64,000 bases of DNA from Halomarina halobia (GCF_029338575.1 NZ_CP119993.1:744001-808000); one strand, 5' to 3'; shown: positions 9,120 through 18,700, counted from the stretch's first letter. Notes: generated by a model not told the origin, from the letters alone. Numbers and translations: made by a program.

Positions 9120-10541
9120 CTAGTGCGGGTCGGTATTGGACGGTCCGTCGTCGTCGGACAGTTCGCGGCGCCGCCGCTGGTCCTCTTGAGCCCGCGCATC
9201 GGCCTCGACGGGGTCGACAAGGTCCCGGAGCGCGGCTTCGAGCGATTTCCGCACGTCCCGGTGGTCAGGGTGGTCGGCCAGGTTCTCCAGCTCCTTCGGG
9301 TCCGCGTCGAGGTCGAACAGCTGGTCCGGTCCGTTCAGATAATGGACGTACTTGTAGCAACTGCGCCGGATCATGTAGAAGCCGCGCCCGACGCCGTGCG
9401 CATGGTACTCGCTGAAGACGGTCCGATCCGGGTTGGGTTCCCGTTTTCCGGTCGCGAACGGGAGGAGCGACGTCCCACGCCAGGCGGGGTCCGCGGGTAT
9501 ACCGAGCGCATCCGTCATCGTGGGGAGTACGTCGAGCAGCGAGACGGGCGTTTCGACCGTCCGACCCACGTCGATGTCGGGGCCGCGAACGATGAGGGGG
9601 ACGCCGGCCGACTGCTCGTACATACAGCACTTCCACCACAGGTCGTGGTCGCCGAGCATCTCACCATGGTCGCTGGTGTAGATCACGAGTGTGTCCTCAG
9701 CCTGATCCGTCCGGTCTAGGGCGTCGAGTAGGTCGCCGACGTAGTCGTCAAGCGCGGTTACGAGCCCGTAGTACGCGCTTCGGGTCCGGCGAAGCGCCTC
9801 CTCGTCGAGGTCCCGGCCGTCGAAGTGGTTCCGGAGCTGTTCGAGCGCTGGGTGGTCGTCGACGGATGGACAGTCGACTGGAAGATCCATGTCCGCTACG
9901 GGATACAGGTCGTAGTAGGATTGCTCAACCTCGAGCGGGAAGTGCGGTATCAGGGGGTTAACCGAAAGCAGCCATGGCTCGTCGTCATCCCGCTCCCCGC
10001 GGCGTTCTATCCACTCGACGGCGCGTTCGAATCGGTTTTCGTCGCAGACGTGGTCTGGACCGTCGGCGTTGTACCACGCCTCCCCGTCCGGTACCGGGCC
10101 GGCCCGTTCGATCCGGGCGCGGCCGCCAGGTCGGACGTGCGGCGGGTCGCGATAGAGCCCGAAGGTGTCCTGGGTTTCCATGTGCGACGTCAGCACTTGG
10201 TCGTCGAAACCGTCGTCGACGTCCGGTTGGAAGTGGAGCTTCCCGATGGTCGTATGGTCGACCCCGTGGTCGGTTAGGTGGTGCCCCCAGGACGGCGGCG
10301 TCCCGTCGTACGGTGCGGCGTTGTCCCAGTACCCGATCTCGTGGACATATCGCCCGGTCGCAAAACTGGCGCGCGAGGGAACGCACAGCGGGCTGGAGCA
10401 GTACGCGTCGGTGAAACGGACGCCCTCCGCGGCCAGTGAGTCGAGGGTGGGCGTCTCGACGTGAGGGTGGCCGGCGCAGCCGAGTGCGCCCGGGCGATGC
10501 TCGTCCGATAGGATCAAGAGTACGTTCTGCGACCTCGACAT
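9120..10541 (-). CDS. Cys-type sulfatase 3 (choline-sulfatase/arylsulfatase-like)
   Basis: This 473-residue sulfatase has the motif PLCVPSRASFATGRY with the catalytic Cys at residue 53, the metal region LLILSDEHRPGALGCAGHP, and SDHGEMLGDHDLWWKCCMYE. The N-terminal half, including the GKLHFQ segment, resembles the BetC/choline-sulfatase group more than sulfatases 1, 2 or 4. A TATA box (ATATTTATTT on the minus strand, 10566-10575) sits 25-34 bases before the ATG, which points to a leaderless transcript. It is the only sulfatase on the minus strand, so it can be expressed separately. The C-terminal 30 residues are highly charged. Substrate specificity is not established. Confidence 0.9.
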   Translation of the reverse strand: MSRSQNVLLILSDEHRPGALGCAGHPHVETPTLDSLAAEGVRFTDAYCSSPLCVPSRASFATGRYVHEIGYWDNAAPYDGTPPSWGHHLTDHGVDHTTIGKLHFQPDVDDGFDDQVLTSHMETQDTFGLYRDPPHVRPGGRARIERAGPVPDGEAWYNADGPDHVCDENRFERAVEWIERRGERDDDEPWLLSVNPLIPHFPLEVEQSYYDLYPVADMDLPVDCPSVDDHPALEQLRNHFDGRDLDEEALRRTRSAYYGLVTALDDYVGDLLDALDRTDQAEDTLVIYTSDHGEMLGDHDLWWKCCMYEQSAGVPLIVRGPDIDVGRTVETPVSLLDVLPTMTDALGIPADPAWRGTSLLPFATGKREPNPDRTVFSEYHAHGVGRGFYMIRRSCYKYVHYLNGPDQLFDLDADPKELENLADHPDHRDVRKSLEAALRDLVDPVEADARAQEDQRRRRELSDDDGPSNTDPH

Positions 10542-10565
10542 ACCTCGAATTCATCCTGACCGGTC

Positions 10566-10575
10566 AAATAAATAT
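10566..10575 (-). promoter_or_regulatory. TATA box of sulfatase 3
   Basis: The minus-strand sequence ATATTTATTT lies 25-34 bases upstream of the ATG at 10541. The rest of the 10542-10832 gap, which divides sulfatase 3 from the divergent flippase gene, shows no other clear element. Confidence 0.5.
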
Positions 10576-10832
10576 CTCTCCTCAATCATCCCGATGGTCC
10601 GTCGTCGGCACGAATGCCCAATCCGGTCCGACCTGCCCTCGCATCCGGACGCGCGAACGGACATAGCGACATCGTACCAGGGAAGGGGTGAGAATCGGCT
10701 GTTCCGAAAGGTTGGTATCCTCCCTGTTCGTCCTGTCAAAGCGCGTGGGCGCTCAGCGACCCCTGCCGATCAGTCTACGGACTGGTATCGGAGCTGGAAC
10801 GAACGACGGGCCGGCAGCGAATCCGGACGCCG

Positions 10833-12392
10833 GTGGTGAGCGACGTGAATAGTCCGAGCGATGTCGACGTGACCTGCGACCTCGAGAGCGTCCTCGGCGG
10901 CGCTGTGTTCGTCTCCGTGGGCAGCCTCCTCAGCATGGGGATCAACGTCGGAGCGCGAGCGGTGTTCGCGCGTGCCTATAGCCCCGCCGCGTACGGTGTC
11001 TTCTCGCTCAGCTTCACCATCCTGTTGATCTTTTCGATGATTGCGACGGTCGGGCTCCGGAACGGGCTCCCGCGACAGATCGCGTTCGACGAGGCCGATG
11101 GCAAGGAGTCAGACGAGGCGGGCTCGCAGATCCTCTGGTCGCTCACCTTGGCCGGCCTGGTCGGGTCGGTCGTCGGGACGCTCATCTTCCACTTCAATTG
11201 GGAGATCGCGACGCACGTCTTCCACGACGAGGCGTACGCGTTGCCGATTGCCCTCGTCGCCGTCGCTATCCCGCTGTTCACGCTGACCCGCATCGCGTCG
11301 GCGGCGTACCGTGGATACAGCAGCCCCCACGAACGCGTCGTCTTCCAGGAGCTCGGACGCAACGTTGCGTTCCTCGTACTCCTCTTGGGAGTTGTCGTGG
11401 TCGAACTCGACTACCTCGCGGCGATAACGATGCTCCCGGCGTCGCTCGCGCTCTCCACCGCGGCGTTTGTCGCACATCTCTACCGCGACAACCCGGGGCG
11501 GTTCAGGGACGACGTCGTCGCTCGGCTCCGGGACGTCCGGATTCCGGTCACCCTCGTCCGGTTCTCCTACCCACTGATGCTCACCGCCTTGCTACACCAG
11601 CTGATGACCTGGATGGACATCCTGATGCTCGGGTACTTCGCGACGTCGCGGATGGTCGGGCTCTACGACGGCGTCCGGCCGCTGGTTCGCGTCATCCCGA
11701 TCGTCTGGCGCGGGATGATCTTCATGTACATCCCGCTGGTGTCGGCCATGTCCGCTAGGGGGCAGCTGACGTCGATTCGGCGCGTCTACTACGTTCTCAC
11801 GAAATGGTTCGCTTCGGCGACCGTCCCCCTCGTGCTGGTCTTCGTGTTCTTCCCGGCGAGTACCCTCCATGCGGTGTTCGGCCCCTCGTTCGTCGTCGCG
11901 GCGCCGGCACTCCAGTTACTCGCCGTCGCCTTCTGCGTGGGCAACCTGATCGGGCCGACCGGCGCGACACTCATCGCGATGGGTCGCACCAGGGTACTGA
12001 TGTGGTTCAACCTCGTCGCAGCGCTTGTTAACTTCGGGCTGAACGTCCTGCTGATACCCGAGATCGGACTGCTGGGCGCTGCCATGGGGACAACCGTGGC
12101 GATGGTCCTCAGGAACCTCCTCCGTCTCGCGCTCCTCTACCGGGTCGGTCGAATCCACGCAGTCCGGCGGTCGCTACTGGCGCCGTTAGGGCTCACCATC
12201 GGCGTCGCGGCCGCCCTATCGACGGCCGTGCAGGGTTCCGTCTCCCCGCTCGGTCTCGTGGTCCTGTCCCTCGGCCTCACGGCTTTCTTCGTCGCTAGTT
12301 TCTTCCTGACCGGTAGCGTCACCGAGGAGGACAACGTACTCGTGTCTTACGTCACCGCGCAGGCCCGTCGAGTGAGGTCGTTCAGGGCGTGA
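10833..12392 (+). CDS. Wzx-like oligosaccharide flippase / polysaccharide biosynthesis protein
   Basis: This 519-residue integral membrane protein has about 12-14 hydrophobic helices and the MOP/PST flippase layout: an N-terminal GAVFVSVGSLLSMGINVGAR segment, ARAYSPAAYGVFSLS, and a repeated half around RFSYPLMLTALLHQL. Such proteins move lipid-linked glycans across the membrane. Start GTG 10833 is the first of two adjacent GTG codons. The stop overlaps an in-frame extension of the next short gene but not its preferred start. No glycosyltransferases are nearby, so its link to the sulfatases is positional. It may supply a surface glycan or export an intermediate. Confidence 0.82.
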   Translation: MVSDVNSPSDVDVTCDLESVLGGAVFVSVGSLLSMGINVGARAVFARAYSPAAYGVFSLSFTILLIFSMIATVGLRNGLPRQIAFDEADGKESDEAGSQILWSLTLAGLVGSVVGTLIFHFNWEIATHVFHDEAYALPIALVAVAIPLFTLTRIASAAYRGYSSPHERVVFQELGRNVAFLVLLLGVVVVELDYLAAITMLPASLALSTAAFVAHLYRDNPGRFRDDVVARLRDVRIPVTLVRFSYPLMLTALLHQLMTWMDILMLGYFATSRMVGLYDGVRPLVRVIPIVWRGMIFMYIPLVSAMSARGQLTSIRRVYYVLTKWFASATVPLVLVFVFFPASTLHAVFGPSFVVAAPALQLLAVAFCVGNLIGPTGATLIAMGRTRVLMWFNLVAALVNFGLNVLLIPEIGLLGAAMGTTVAMVLRNLLRLALLYRVGRIHAVRRSLLAPLGLTIGVAAALSTAVQGSVSPLGLVVLSLGLTAFFVASFFLTGSVTEEDNVLVSYVTAQARRVRSFRA

Positions 12393-12475
12393 CCAGCCGG
12401 TCTGTTCCGGCCATCGAGGGAACGTGGCGACACCCGACCCGTTCATTTAAACGCCGGTATCCCCACGTACGAACG

Positions 12476-12697
12476 ATGCCACCGATAGTCGAGTACTGCC
12501 TCAGCGGTCACCATGCTGACCTGGACGCGCTGAGAGGTGAGTGCGAGGTCGAGTTGCGAGAGCGCCGTTGCCTAGAACACTGCGGAATCTGCCGGACGGG
12601 TCCGTTCGCCGTCGTCGACGGTGACCTGGTCACGGGGGCCGATCTGTCGAGCGCCATTCGTACGCTCGCCGACGGGACGTGGGGTGAGCGCGAATGA
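12476..12697 (+). CDS. DUF1450 (YuzB-like) small cysteine protein
   Basis: This 73-residue protein matches the DUF1450 pattern known from Bacillus YuzB: a start with IVEYC, then CLEHCGIC, then PFAVVDGDLVTG. The four cysteines (the C of EYC plus C-x3-C-x2-C) suggest metal or Fe-S binding or thiol chemistry, but the family has no established function. A TATA-like CATTTAAAC near 12443 lies about 25-33 bases before ATG 12476. The last four bases overlap the start of sulfatase 4 (ATGA), so the two proteins are translationally coupled. Whether it assists sulfatase maturation or copper/thiol handling for FGE is speculation. Confidence 0.78.
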   Translation: MPPIVEYCLSGHHADLDALRGECEVELRERRCLEHCGICRTGPFAVVDGDLVTGADLSSAIRTLADGTWGERE

Positions 12698-14220
12698 ACG
12701 TCCTTTTCGTCTCCATCGACAGTCTGCGCCGGGACTTCCTCGGAGCGTACCGGAACCGGCCGAGCGTCGTCGACTACGACGTAGAGACGGACAACCTCGA
12801 CCGGTTTGCCGAGCGGGCGACGGTCTTCGACACACACTTCGCGGGGAGCCTCCCCTGCATGCCTGCCCGGCGCGAGTGGTTGACGGGGACCCAGGAGTTC
12901 CTCTGGCGGCCCTGGGGCCCGATCGAGCCCTTCGACGACCCAGTCCCCCAACTTGCCCGCGACGAAGAGATCCTCACGAAGCTCATCACAGACCACTTCC
13001 ACTACTTCCAGCACGGGAGTCACGGGTACTACGAGGACTTCAATGGCTTTGAGTTCTTTCGGGGGAACGAGTACGATGCTTGGCACACGAGTCCGAAGGA
13101 GCCGCCTGCGGACTTCATCGACCAGATCCTCGACCGAGAGACCGACCCGGCCGACTCGATGCAGTATCTCAACCGCCACGCCTACGCGCGCAATGTCGCC
13201 GATTTCACCGAGGAGGAGGATTTCTTCGCTCCGAAGGTGTTCTCCCGGACGGCGGAGTGGCTGGCCGAGAATCAGGAGTGGGACCAGTGGTTCTGCTACG
13301 TCGACAGCTTCGACGTCCACGAGCCGTTTCACGTCCCCGAGCCGTACGCGTCAATGTATACTGACGAAGACCCGACGGATCCCGAGATGCCCATCTGGCC
13401 GTACTACGGCCGCACTGACGAGGGCCAGAGCAAAGTAACTGACAGGCAACTCGACTTCGTCCGCTCGCAGTTCGCCGGCAACGTGACGATGATCGACCAG
13501 TGGTTCGGGCGCGTCCTCGACACGCTGGACGAGCAAGGGCTGTGGGACGAGACGATGGTCGTCGTCACGTCCGACCACGGATTCGCCCTTGGCGACCACG
13601 GCTGGATGGGCAAGAACGACTTCACGCTCTACGACGTCATCGCCCGGACGCCGCTCTTGGTCTGGCATCCGGACCAGACGGCTGGCGGGCGCGTCTCCGC
13701 GCTAACGACGGCCGTCGACCTCTACGCGACCGTACTTGATTCGCTTGACGTTCCTATGCCGTCCGAGACACACAGTCGGTCCCTGATGCCCCTCGTTCGT
13801 GGCGATACGACGGACCATCGGGACTACGTCCTCTTCGGCTACTGGGGGTCGTCCATCAACGTCACTGACGGTGAGTACGCGTATTACCGGCCGCCAGTGG
13901 CCGGCTCTGAGACTGCCTGTTACTCGATGTCCCTGATCAACCCGCACTCCTGGTTCACCCCACCGACGGTACGGAGCGACGCTGACGCAGGTGAGTACCT
14001 CCCATACACCGAATCGACCGTGTGGCGGTACAACGCCGACTCCTGGCTCCAGCACGGAGACGAGCGGTTGTACGAAACCGGTCGGGACGCGCCCCAGGAA
14101 ACAAACCTCGTTAACGATGAAACCACCACGGCGGACCGAATGCGGACGCTGCTTAAGCGGGGGCTCGGCGATCTCGATGCGCCGCCCACCCAGTGGGCCC
14201 GACTTGGCCTAACACGATAG
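12694..14220 (+). CDS. Cys-type sulfatase 4 (paralogue of sulfatase 1)
   Basis: This 508-residue sulfatase has CMPAR with the catalytic Cys at residue 55, the metal region LFVSIDSLRRD, and the distal metal region SDHGFALGDHGWMGK. It has no signal peptide. It is clearly paralogous to sulfatase 1 across the whole length, and the segment encoded by 13183-13370 is identical at DNA level. Its C-terminal third differs most (residues after the LVWHP strand), which may set specificity. It starts inside the stop of the DUF1450 gene. The FGE gene follows on the same strand after 290 bases. Confidence 0.92.
   Translation: MNVLFVSIDSLRRDFLGAYRNRPSVVDYDVETDNLDRFAERATVFDTHFAGSLPCMPARREWLTGTQEFLWRPWGPIEPFDDPVPQLARDEEILTKLITDHFHYFQHGSHGYYEDFNGFEFFRGNEYDAWHTSPKEPPADFIDQILDRETDPADSMQYLNRHAYARNVADFTEEEDFFAPKVFSRTAEWLAENQEWDQWFCYVDSFDVHEPFHVPEPYASMYTDEDPTDPEMPIWPYYGRTDEGQSKVTDRQLDFVRSQFAGNVTMIDQWFGRVLDTLDEQGLWDETMVVVTSDHGFALGDHGWMGKNDFTLYDVIARTPLLVWHPDQTAGGRVSALTTAVDLYATVLDSLDVPMPSETHSRSLMPLVRGDTTDHRDYVLFGYWGSSINVTDGEYAYYRPPVAGSETACYSMSLINPHSWFTPPTVRSDADAGEYLPYTESTVWRYNADSWLQHGDERLYETGRDAPQETNLVNDETTTADRMRTLLKRGLGDLDAPPTQWARLGLTR
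13183..13370 (+). repeat. 188-bp tract identical to 6372-6559
   Basis: This is the second copy of the identical tract in the paralogous sulfatase, in the same orientation 6811 bases away. It is most simply explained by recent gene conversion. Confidence 0.9.
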
Positions 14221-14510
14221 ACGGTGGTCCCACTCCCAGGGATACTCGAGTCTCGGAAAATGCAGGAAATCCGGTGTGACCGCCCTCTGAGGTTACATCT
14301 AGAGTGAACCATAACAGTCCGTCAGCATCCAGATCCTGGGGCCATCTAGAAGACCCCTGACAGGGACAACTCCTACAGCGAAGACGAATGGCTCGACCAG
14401 TTTATTTCGTGTCACCGCCGTCTCGTGCGTCTTCTCCGCGTGCTATCCACCCCGATTCTCAGTCCCAGGTCACCGTAACCATTTATTGTGTGCGCCGGCG
14501 AGTCATCTCC

Positions 14511-15518
14511 ATGACCGACGAGGAACCGGCGTGCTGTGGGGCCTCTCGCGAGTCCGACGCTGCTCCGAGCCGCGGCGAGACGGCGCCCCTCGGCGATGCA
14601 TCGGATGACGCCCAGACCAGCGACTACTCCGCCGACGCTTCGACGGATCGGATGGTCCACCTCGACGGGGGAACGTTCACCATGGGGACAGACGACAACG
14701 TGGGTTTCCCGCAGGATGGCGAGGGGCCGGCCCGGGAGGTCACTGTCGACCCGTTCTTCGTCGATAAGTACGCGGTGACGAACGCCGAGTTTCTCGAGTT
14801 CATCCGCGAAACGGGGTACACCACCGACGCAGAGCAGTACGGGTGGTCGTTCGTCTTCCAGGACTTCGTGAACGACGCCGACCGCGAACAGGTGCTGCAG
14901 ACCGTCTCAGAGGCGCCGTGGTGGCTCGCCGTCTCGGGTGCGTCGTGGTTCCGTACATACGGTCCGAGTTCGGACGTCGTAGAAGAGGACTTGCTCACCC
15001 ACCCCGTCACGCATGTCTCCTGGAACGACGCCCGGGCGTACACCGAGTGGGCCGGGAAACGCCTGCCGACCGAGGCCGAGTGGGAGTACGCCGCACGCGG
15101 TGGCCTCAAGGGCAAGCGTTACCCCTGGGGTGATCAGCTGACCCTCGACGGTGAGCATCGCTGTAATATTTGGCAAGGAGAGTTTCCCGAAAACAACACG
15201 GGTGAGGACGGCTACCTCGCCACCGCACCGGTCAACGAGTACAAGCCGAACGATTACGACCTGTACAACGTCGCGGGCAATGTCTGGGAGTGGTGCGCGG
15301 ACTGGTTCGACGCCGAGTACCACACGACCGACGCCTACGACCTCGTAAACCCGACGGGGCCGCCCGAGGGTGACCAGCGGGTGATGCGAGGCGGGTCACA
15401 TCTGTGTCACCGTTCGTGGTGTAACCGCTACCGCGTCGCCGCCCGGTCGAAGAACACGCCCGACAGTTCGACCAGCAACATTGGCTTTCGCTGTGTCGTC
15501 GACGCCGCACCCGAGTGA
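14511..15518 (+). CDS. Formylglycine-generating enzyme (SUMF1/FGE family)
   Basis: This 335-residue protein has the FGE-sulfatase fold: [12 protein letters not shown] near the N-terminus, [30 protein letters not shown] in the middle, and [11 protein letters not shown]. Near the end it carries [16 protein letters not shown] with cysteines 299 and 304. These two cysteines are the oxygen- and copper-dependent active-site pair of true FGEs, so it should convert the CxPxR cysteine of the four sulfatases to formylglycine. A short N-terminal extension contains a CC pair. The start at ATG 14511 is favoured by a TATA-like CATTTATTG about 25-32 bases upstream. An in-frame start at 14388 would add 41 residues with no domain. 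No signal peptide is present, which matches the cytoplasmic sulfatases. Confidence 0.93.
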   Translation: MTDEEPACCGASRESDAAPSRGETAPLGDASDDAQTSDYSADASTDRMVHLDGGTFTMGTDDNVGFPQDGEGPAREVTVDPFFVDKYAVTNAEFLEFIRETGYTTDAEQYGWSFVFQDFVNDADREQVLQTVSEAPWWLAVSGASWFRTYGPSSDVVEEDLLTHPVTHVSWNDARAYTEWAGKRLPTEAEWEYAARGGLKGKRYPWGDQLTLDGEHRCNIWQGEFPENNTGEDGYLATAPVNEYKPNDYDLYNVAGNVWEWCADWFDAEYHTTDAYDLVNPTGPPEGDQRVMRGGSHLCHRSWCNRYRVAARSKNTPDSSTSNIGFRCVVDAAPE

Positions 15519-15819
15519 GTATTGAATGGATATATTTCAATAGTATCAATTAAGTAACTATCTTGGGCCGCGAGGAGTGCGTGTCCTCCCGATGGGAACT
15601 TTTCCGGCTGTCGTGTCCCGGGGTGGGCCTCAGCAGGATGGCTCGTCGCCCGCCATACCCGGAGCGACGTTCTAGTGAAGGGAACCGTTGTCTACCGATC
15701 GAATCTCTTTTATAACGGATCTAGGAACGGTCCGGAGGCGGCATTTCCCGGCGAGCGGCGGGCAACGGCTTGTCGTGCAGTGTCGGAGACCGACTCGGTG
15801 ACGTCTCACCCGTTGGGAG
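15519..15819. other. Intergenic stretch between convergent FGE and AGE genes
   Basis: A short AT-rich segment starts right after the FGE stop and holds an imperfect hairpin, ATTGAA (15522-15527) and TTCAAT (15536-15541), which could end transcription. The remainder shows no coding sequence that I can support. Confidence 0.4.
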
Positions 15820-17016
15820 CTACTCAAGCAGCCCTGGATTCGCCTCAAACACGTCGATCGCGGTGCAAATGTTCGAGATCGGGTGGTATCCGGGTTCGAC
15901 GGCGACGTCGTGGGTCTGGTCGGGGAGTTCGCCCTCTCGAGAGACTGATTCGTACCAATTCCCGTTCCGTGGATTGACGAGGACGCGGTCGGCATAGGTC
16001 CACAGCCGGTCATACCAGTCGAGATACGACCGATCGTGGACGGCTAAACGCGCTGCCGCACCGATCCCCTCGGCAACGGCCCAGCCGTATTTATCGGAGC
16101 TCACTGGCTCGTCTTCCCGGTCGACCGTGTAGTAGAAACCGCCGTACTCGTCGTCCCAGCCGGTTTCGACCGCCGTTTCGAAGAGGTCGGTTGCCGTCTC
16201 GACGAGCCAGTCCTGTGGCCGGTGGTCGTGAAGGTGTAACAGGAGCTTCGTCCACTCGACGTGGTGTCCCGGCTGGTAGCCCCAGGGACGGAACTGATGG
16301 TCTGGGTCCTTCCAATTGTACTCGTAATCCGGCGTCCAGGTTTCATCGAAGTGCTCCCAGAGACAACCGTTATCCGTGTTCTCACAAACGAGAGCGTCGG
16401 CGATCTCGGCTGCGCGGTTGAGGTACTGTTTCTCCCCAGTTGCCTCGTACGCGGCGAGCATCGCCTCGCAGGCGTGCATGTTCGCGTTCTGTCCACGGTA
16501 GGCGCCCAGTTCCTCCCATTCCGGGTCGGCCACATCGGCGTAAAGGCCGTGGGCAGGTTCGTAGAATCGATCGTCGAGGACGGACGTTGCACGCTCCAAC
16601 TCTTTGCGAGCAGACGGGAGGCCGACATCAACGGCCGTTGCCGCCGCAAGGACGGCAAAGGCGTGGCCGTAACAGTAGCGCGTCCGCTCGCGCGGTTCGC
16701 GACCGGCGAGGATCCAGTTGTATCCTTCATGAGTCTCGTCCCAGTGGACGTGGCGAAGAAAGTGCAGACCGTGTTCGGCGGTCGCTCGACAGTAGGTCGG
16801 CCCATCGCGTTTAATACCGACACTGAAGTTATGAATCGCCCGGCACGTCGCGACGAGATGCTTGGTCAGGCCGTCGTAGACGTGTCCGTCCCGCTCGTCA
16901 AGTTGCGCGACGTAGCCACCGAATCGGGTGTCGATGCAGTCCGGGTAATAGTGGTTTAGAACCCGAACGAGTCGATCCCTGAGACGGGATGGATCACGGT
17001 GGGTGTGCTGTGACAT
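15820..17016 (-). CDS. AGE-family sugar 2-epimerase / aldose-ketose isomerase
   Basis: This 398-residue (alpha/alpha)6-barrel protein is of the N-acylglucosamine 2-epimerase superfamily, which includes AGE, cellobiose epimerase, mannose isomerase and YihS. Supporting motifs are QNANMHACEAMLAAYEATGE, RYCYGHAFAVLAA, QPGHHVEWTKLLLH and EPGYHPISN, which carry the conserved histidines lining the barrel. It probably isomerises the sugar left after desulfation. A TATA-like GAATTTAGG (minus strand, about 17041-17049) lies 25-33 bases before the ATG. The family call is firm. Which of the epimerase or isomerase activities it has cannot be told by eye. Confidence 0.85.
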   Translation of the reverse strand: MSQHTHRDPSRLRDRLVRVLNHYYPDCIDTRFGGYVAQLDERDGHVYDGLTKHLVATCRAIHNFSVGIKRDGPTYCRATAEHGLHFLRHVHWDETHEGYNWILAGREPRERTRYCYGHAFAVLAAATAVDVGLPSARKELERATSVLDDRFYEPAHGLYADVADPEWEELGAYRGQNANMHACEAMLAAYEATGEKQYLNRAAEIADALVCENTDNGCLWEHFDETWTPDYEYNWKDPDHQFRPWGYQPGHHVEWTKLLLHLHDHRPQDWLVETATDLFETAVETGWDDEYGGFYYTVDREDEPVSSDKYGWAVAEGIGAAARLAVHDRSYLDWYDRLWTYADRVLVNPRNGNWYESVSREGELPDQTHDVAVEPGYHPISNICTAIDVFEANPGLLE

Positions 17017-17259
17017 CGGTTGACCGATTCGTCGGACCGACCTAAATTCACCCGGTTAGTTCACAAAGGGACACGGCGGACTCACCGAGTGAACTCTGAG
17101 ACCGAGCAACTGCGATACTGACTGACATAGCACGGTCGGCACCATTGAATGGGAAATCAGTATCACTAATCATGGACGGGGAGCAACTTCTGTGTGCGTT
17201 CCTTGTCACTCTCGTTTCGGGTATATCCAAGACGCAGGCTGCCCAGTGAAATGGGGTTA

Positions 17260-17292
17260 TCGGTGAGGATATTCGCGGGAACCCCTCACCGA
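17260..17292. repeat. Hairpin TCGGTGAGG / CCTCACCGA
   Basis: Perfect 9-bp arms (17260-17268 and 17284-17292) are separated by 15 bases. It might be a terminator or regulatory hairpin. No adjacent gene explains it. Confidence 0.45.
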
Positions 17293-17471
17293 CACGTGGG
17301 ATCGCAGACGCTTCGGCTCAGCTCATAGTGGAAAACGGTTAACCGAGAACAGGAGAGACGTAGTCAGCCCGAGGCTTATTGCAGCCACTGAAGAAATGGG
17401 GAGGAAGGCCTCGACGATAAATCACGTGAGCAGGCCGCTGAGAAGGCCCTCTGTGAGTCCAAGGGCGAGGA

Positions 17472-17490
17472 ATGCCGAGTATCTCGGCAT
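17472..17490. promoter_or_regulatory. Palindrome ATGCCGAG-TAT-CTCGGCAT
   Basis: Two perfect 8-bp arms flank a three-base centre, just upstream of TATA-like TTTTATC and ATTTATGG stretches. It resembles an operator or hairpin, but no surviving gene follows. Confidence 0.4.
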
Positions 17491-17984
17491 GATCTCCTTT
17501 TATCGGTCGATCATTTATGGGTGGTTACAACGACGAATGTTACCTGCTCATTTGGCTCATGCGACACCGTTCCTTTTGATGGCAGGCCATGTCGCTCGCG
17601 CCCACATTCACTATGCGAGCAGCCCTCCTCGGAGCTTACTGCCTCCGACCGGCGCCAGTATCGACCTACTCGAACTGGCTCTTCACAGCGTCGGTACCGC
17701 TGTCGGAGGCCAGTGATCGCTGCTGGTTAGACCGGCACGCCCGATAGGGGGTACAACAGAGAGGCCGACGATCGAGTGCCGCTGGATGTTGTACAGAGAC
17801 ACGAGCCCCACAGGTCGTCGTGATGGGCGAGCGTAGCAAGCGCTTCGCCGAGGGCGGTCAGGTCGTGGTGCTGTTCATTCTCCGCTGTGGACCGGCAGCC
17901 AAGTCAAGGGCGATACCAGCCATAGAAACGTGTGTCGGGATGCTTCAAGATCGGGTTTGAGACGGATTGATGAAAGACTGTGAT

Positions 17985-18700
17985 GCACATCAAGGGTCGT
18001 ACGTCGACAGAGTTACTTTGACGGTATTCTGAGAGCGACTTACAATCGCGCCATTCGCAACACGCGATGGTACTCTCATCACCCCACTCACGTTTATGAC
18101 GGCAGCAGCGCTAGCGGTAATACTAATTACTCAGATTTTGAAGACGGTGTGCTGTTCCAGTCGAGAGAGATATTGACGCGGCAGTGCTAGACGGACAACC
18201 GTGATCTGCGAGGGCTAGAACTCGTTTTGGGCATCGCGATGAGTGCGGCTCTCAGAATCCCGGTGTCTAAACGACTGTTTCTGCGCGTTTATACTACTCA
18301 ATTGTTACTAGGCCGGACATTGTCTGGCTAGCGCGAAGGCTACTGCTAGTTCGTTCACCCGGTATGTGGTCTCTCGCTACCTGCAGAGATGATCTTCACC
18401 GTGCGTACCGAGTAGGATGAGGTAGTTACGAGACGTAGTAGAATGTACATCGAGTTCTATGGATTTATTGAGATAATATAATCACTATTAGTATTTATAT
18501 GGAGTATATAACAATTAATGACACATATATTGGGTGAATTTCGATATCCGTATAATATCCTCACCTCGGTACCAGGCACGCTCGTTGTTTACTGTAGTGG
18601 TTCTTTATCTGAGCAATTACTTTTGATATAATCTACTGCTCATAACCGACGTGACCTGTCTCTTCCTGATTGTATGTTCTATGTCCCGCTTTGTCGCAAC
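17985..18700 (+). repeat. Diverged direct repeat, copy A (partner 46025-46730)
   Basis: About 700 bases align along their whole length with 46025-46730 in the same orientation. Shared stretches include ATGACGGCAGCAGCG, GTAATACTAATTACTC, GTGTCTAAACGACTG and GCACGCTCGTTGTTTACTGT. The copies differ by many substitutions and small gaps, and both are AT-richer than the coding DNA. In this copy the short hydrophobic frame seen in copy B is interrupted. Confidence 0.75.

Larger units (their letters stand above)
17017..17984. other. Gene-poor stretch
   Basis: No convincing gene is visible. Open frames around 17396-17730 on the plus strand are low-complexity in codon usage and match no family I recognise. 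Two palindromes are listed separately. TATA-like stretches occur at about 17496-17505 and 17512-17520, so a decayed or very short transcript is possible. Confidence 0.5.

Noticed and set aside
5889..15518. Reading the sulfatase and AGE genes as a sulfoquinovose (sulfonate) pathway
   Set aside because: The Cys-type sulfatases act on sulfate esters, and no sulfoquinovosidase, sulfo-sugar kinase or dedicated sulfo-aldolase is visible beside them; AGE homology alone does not support it.
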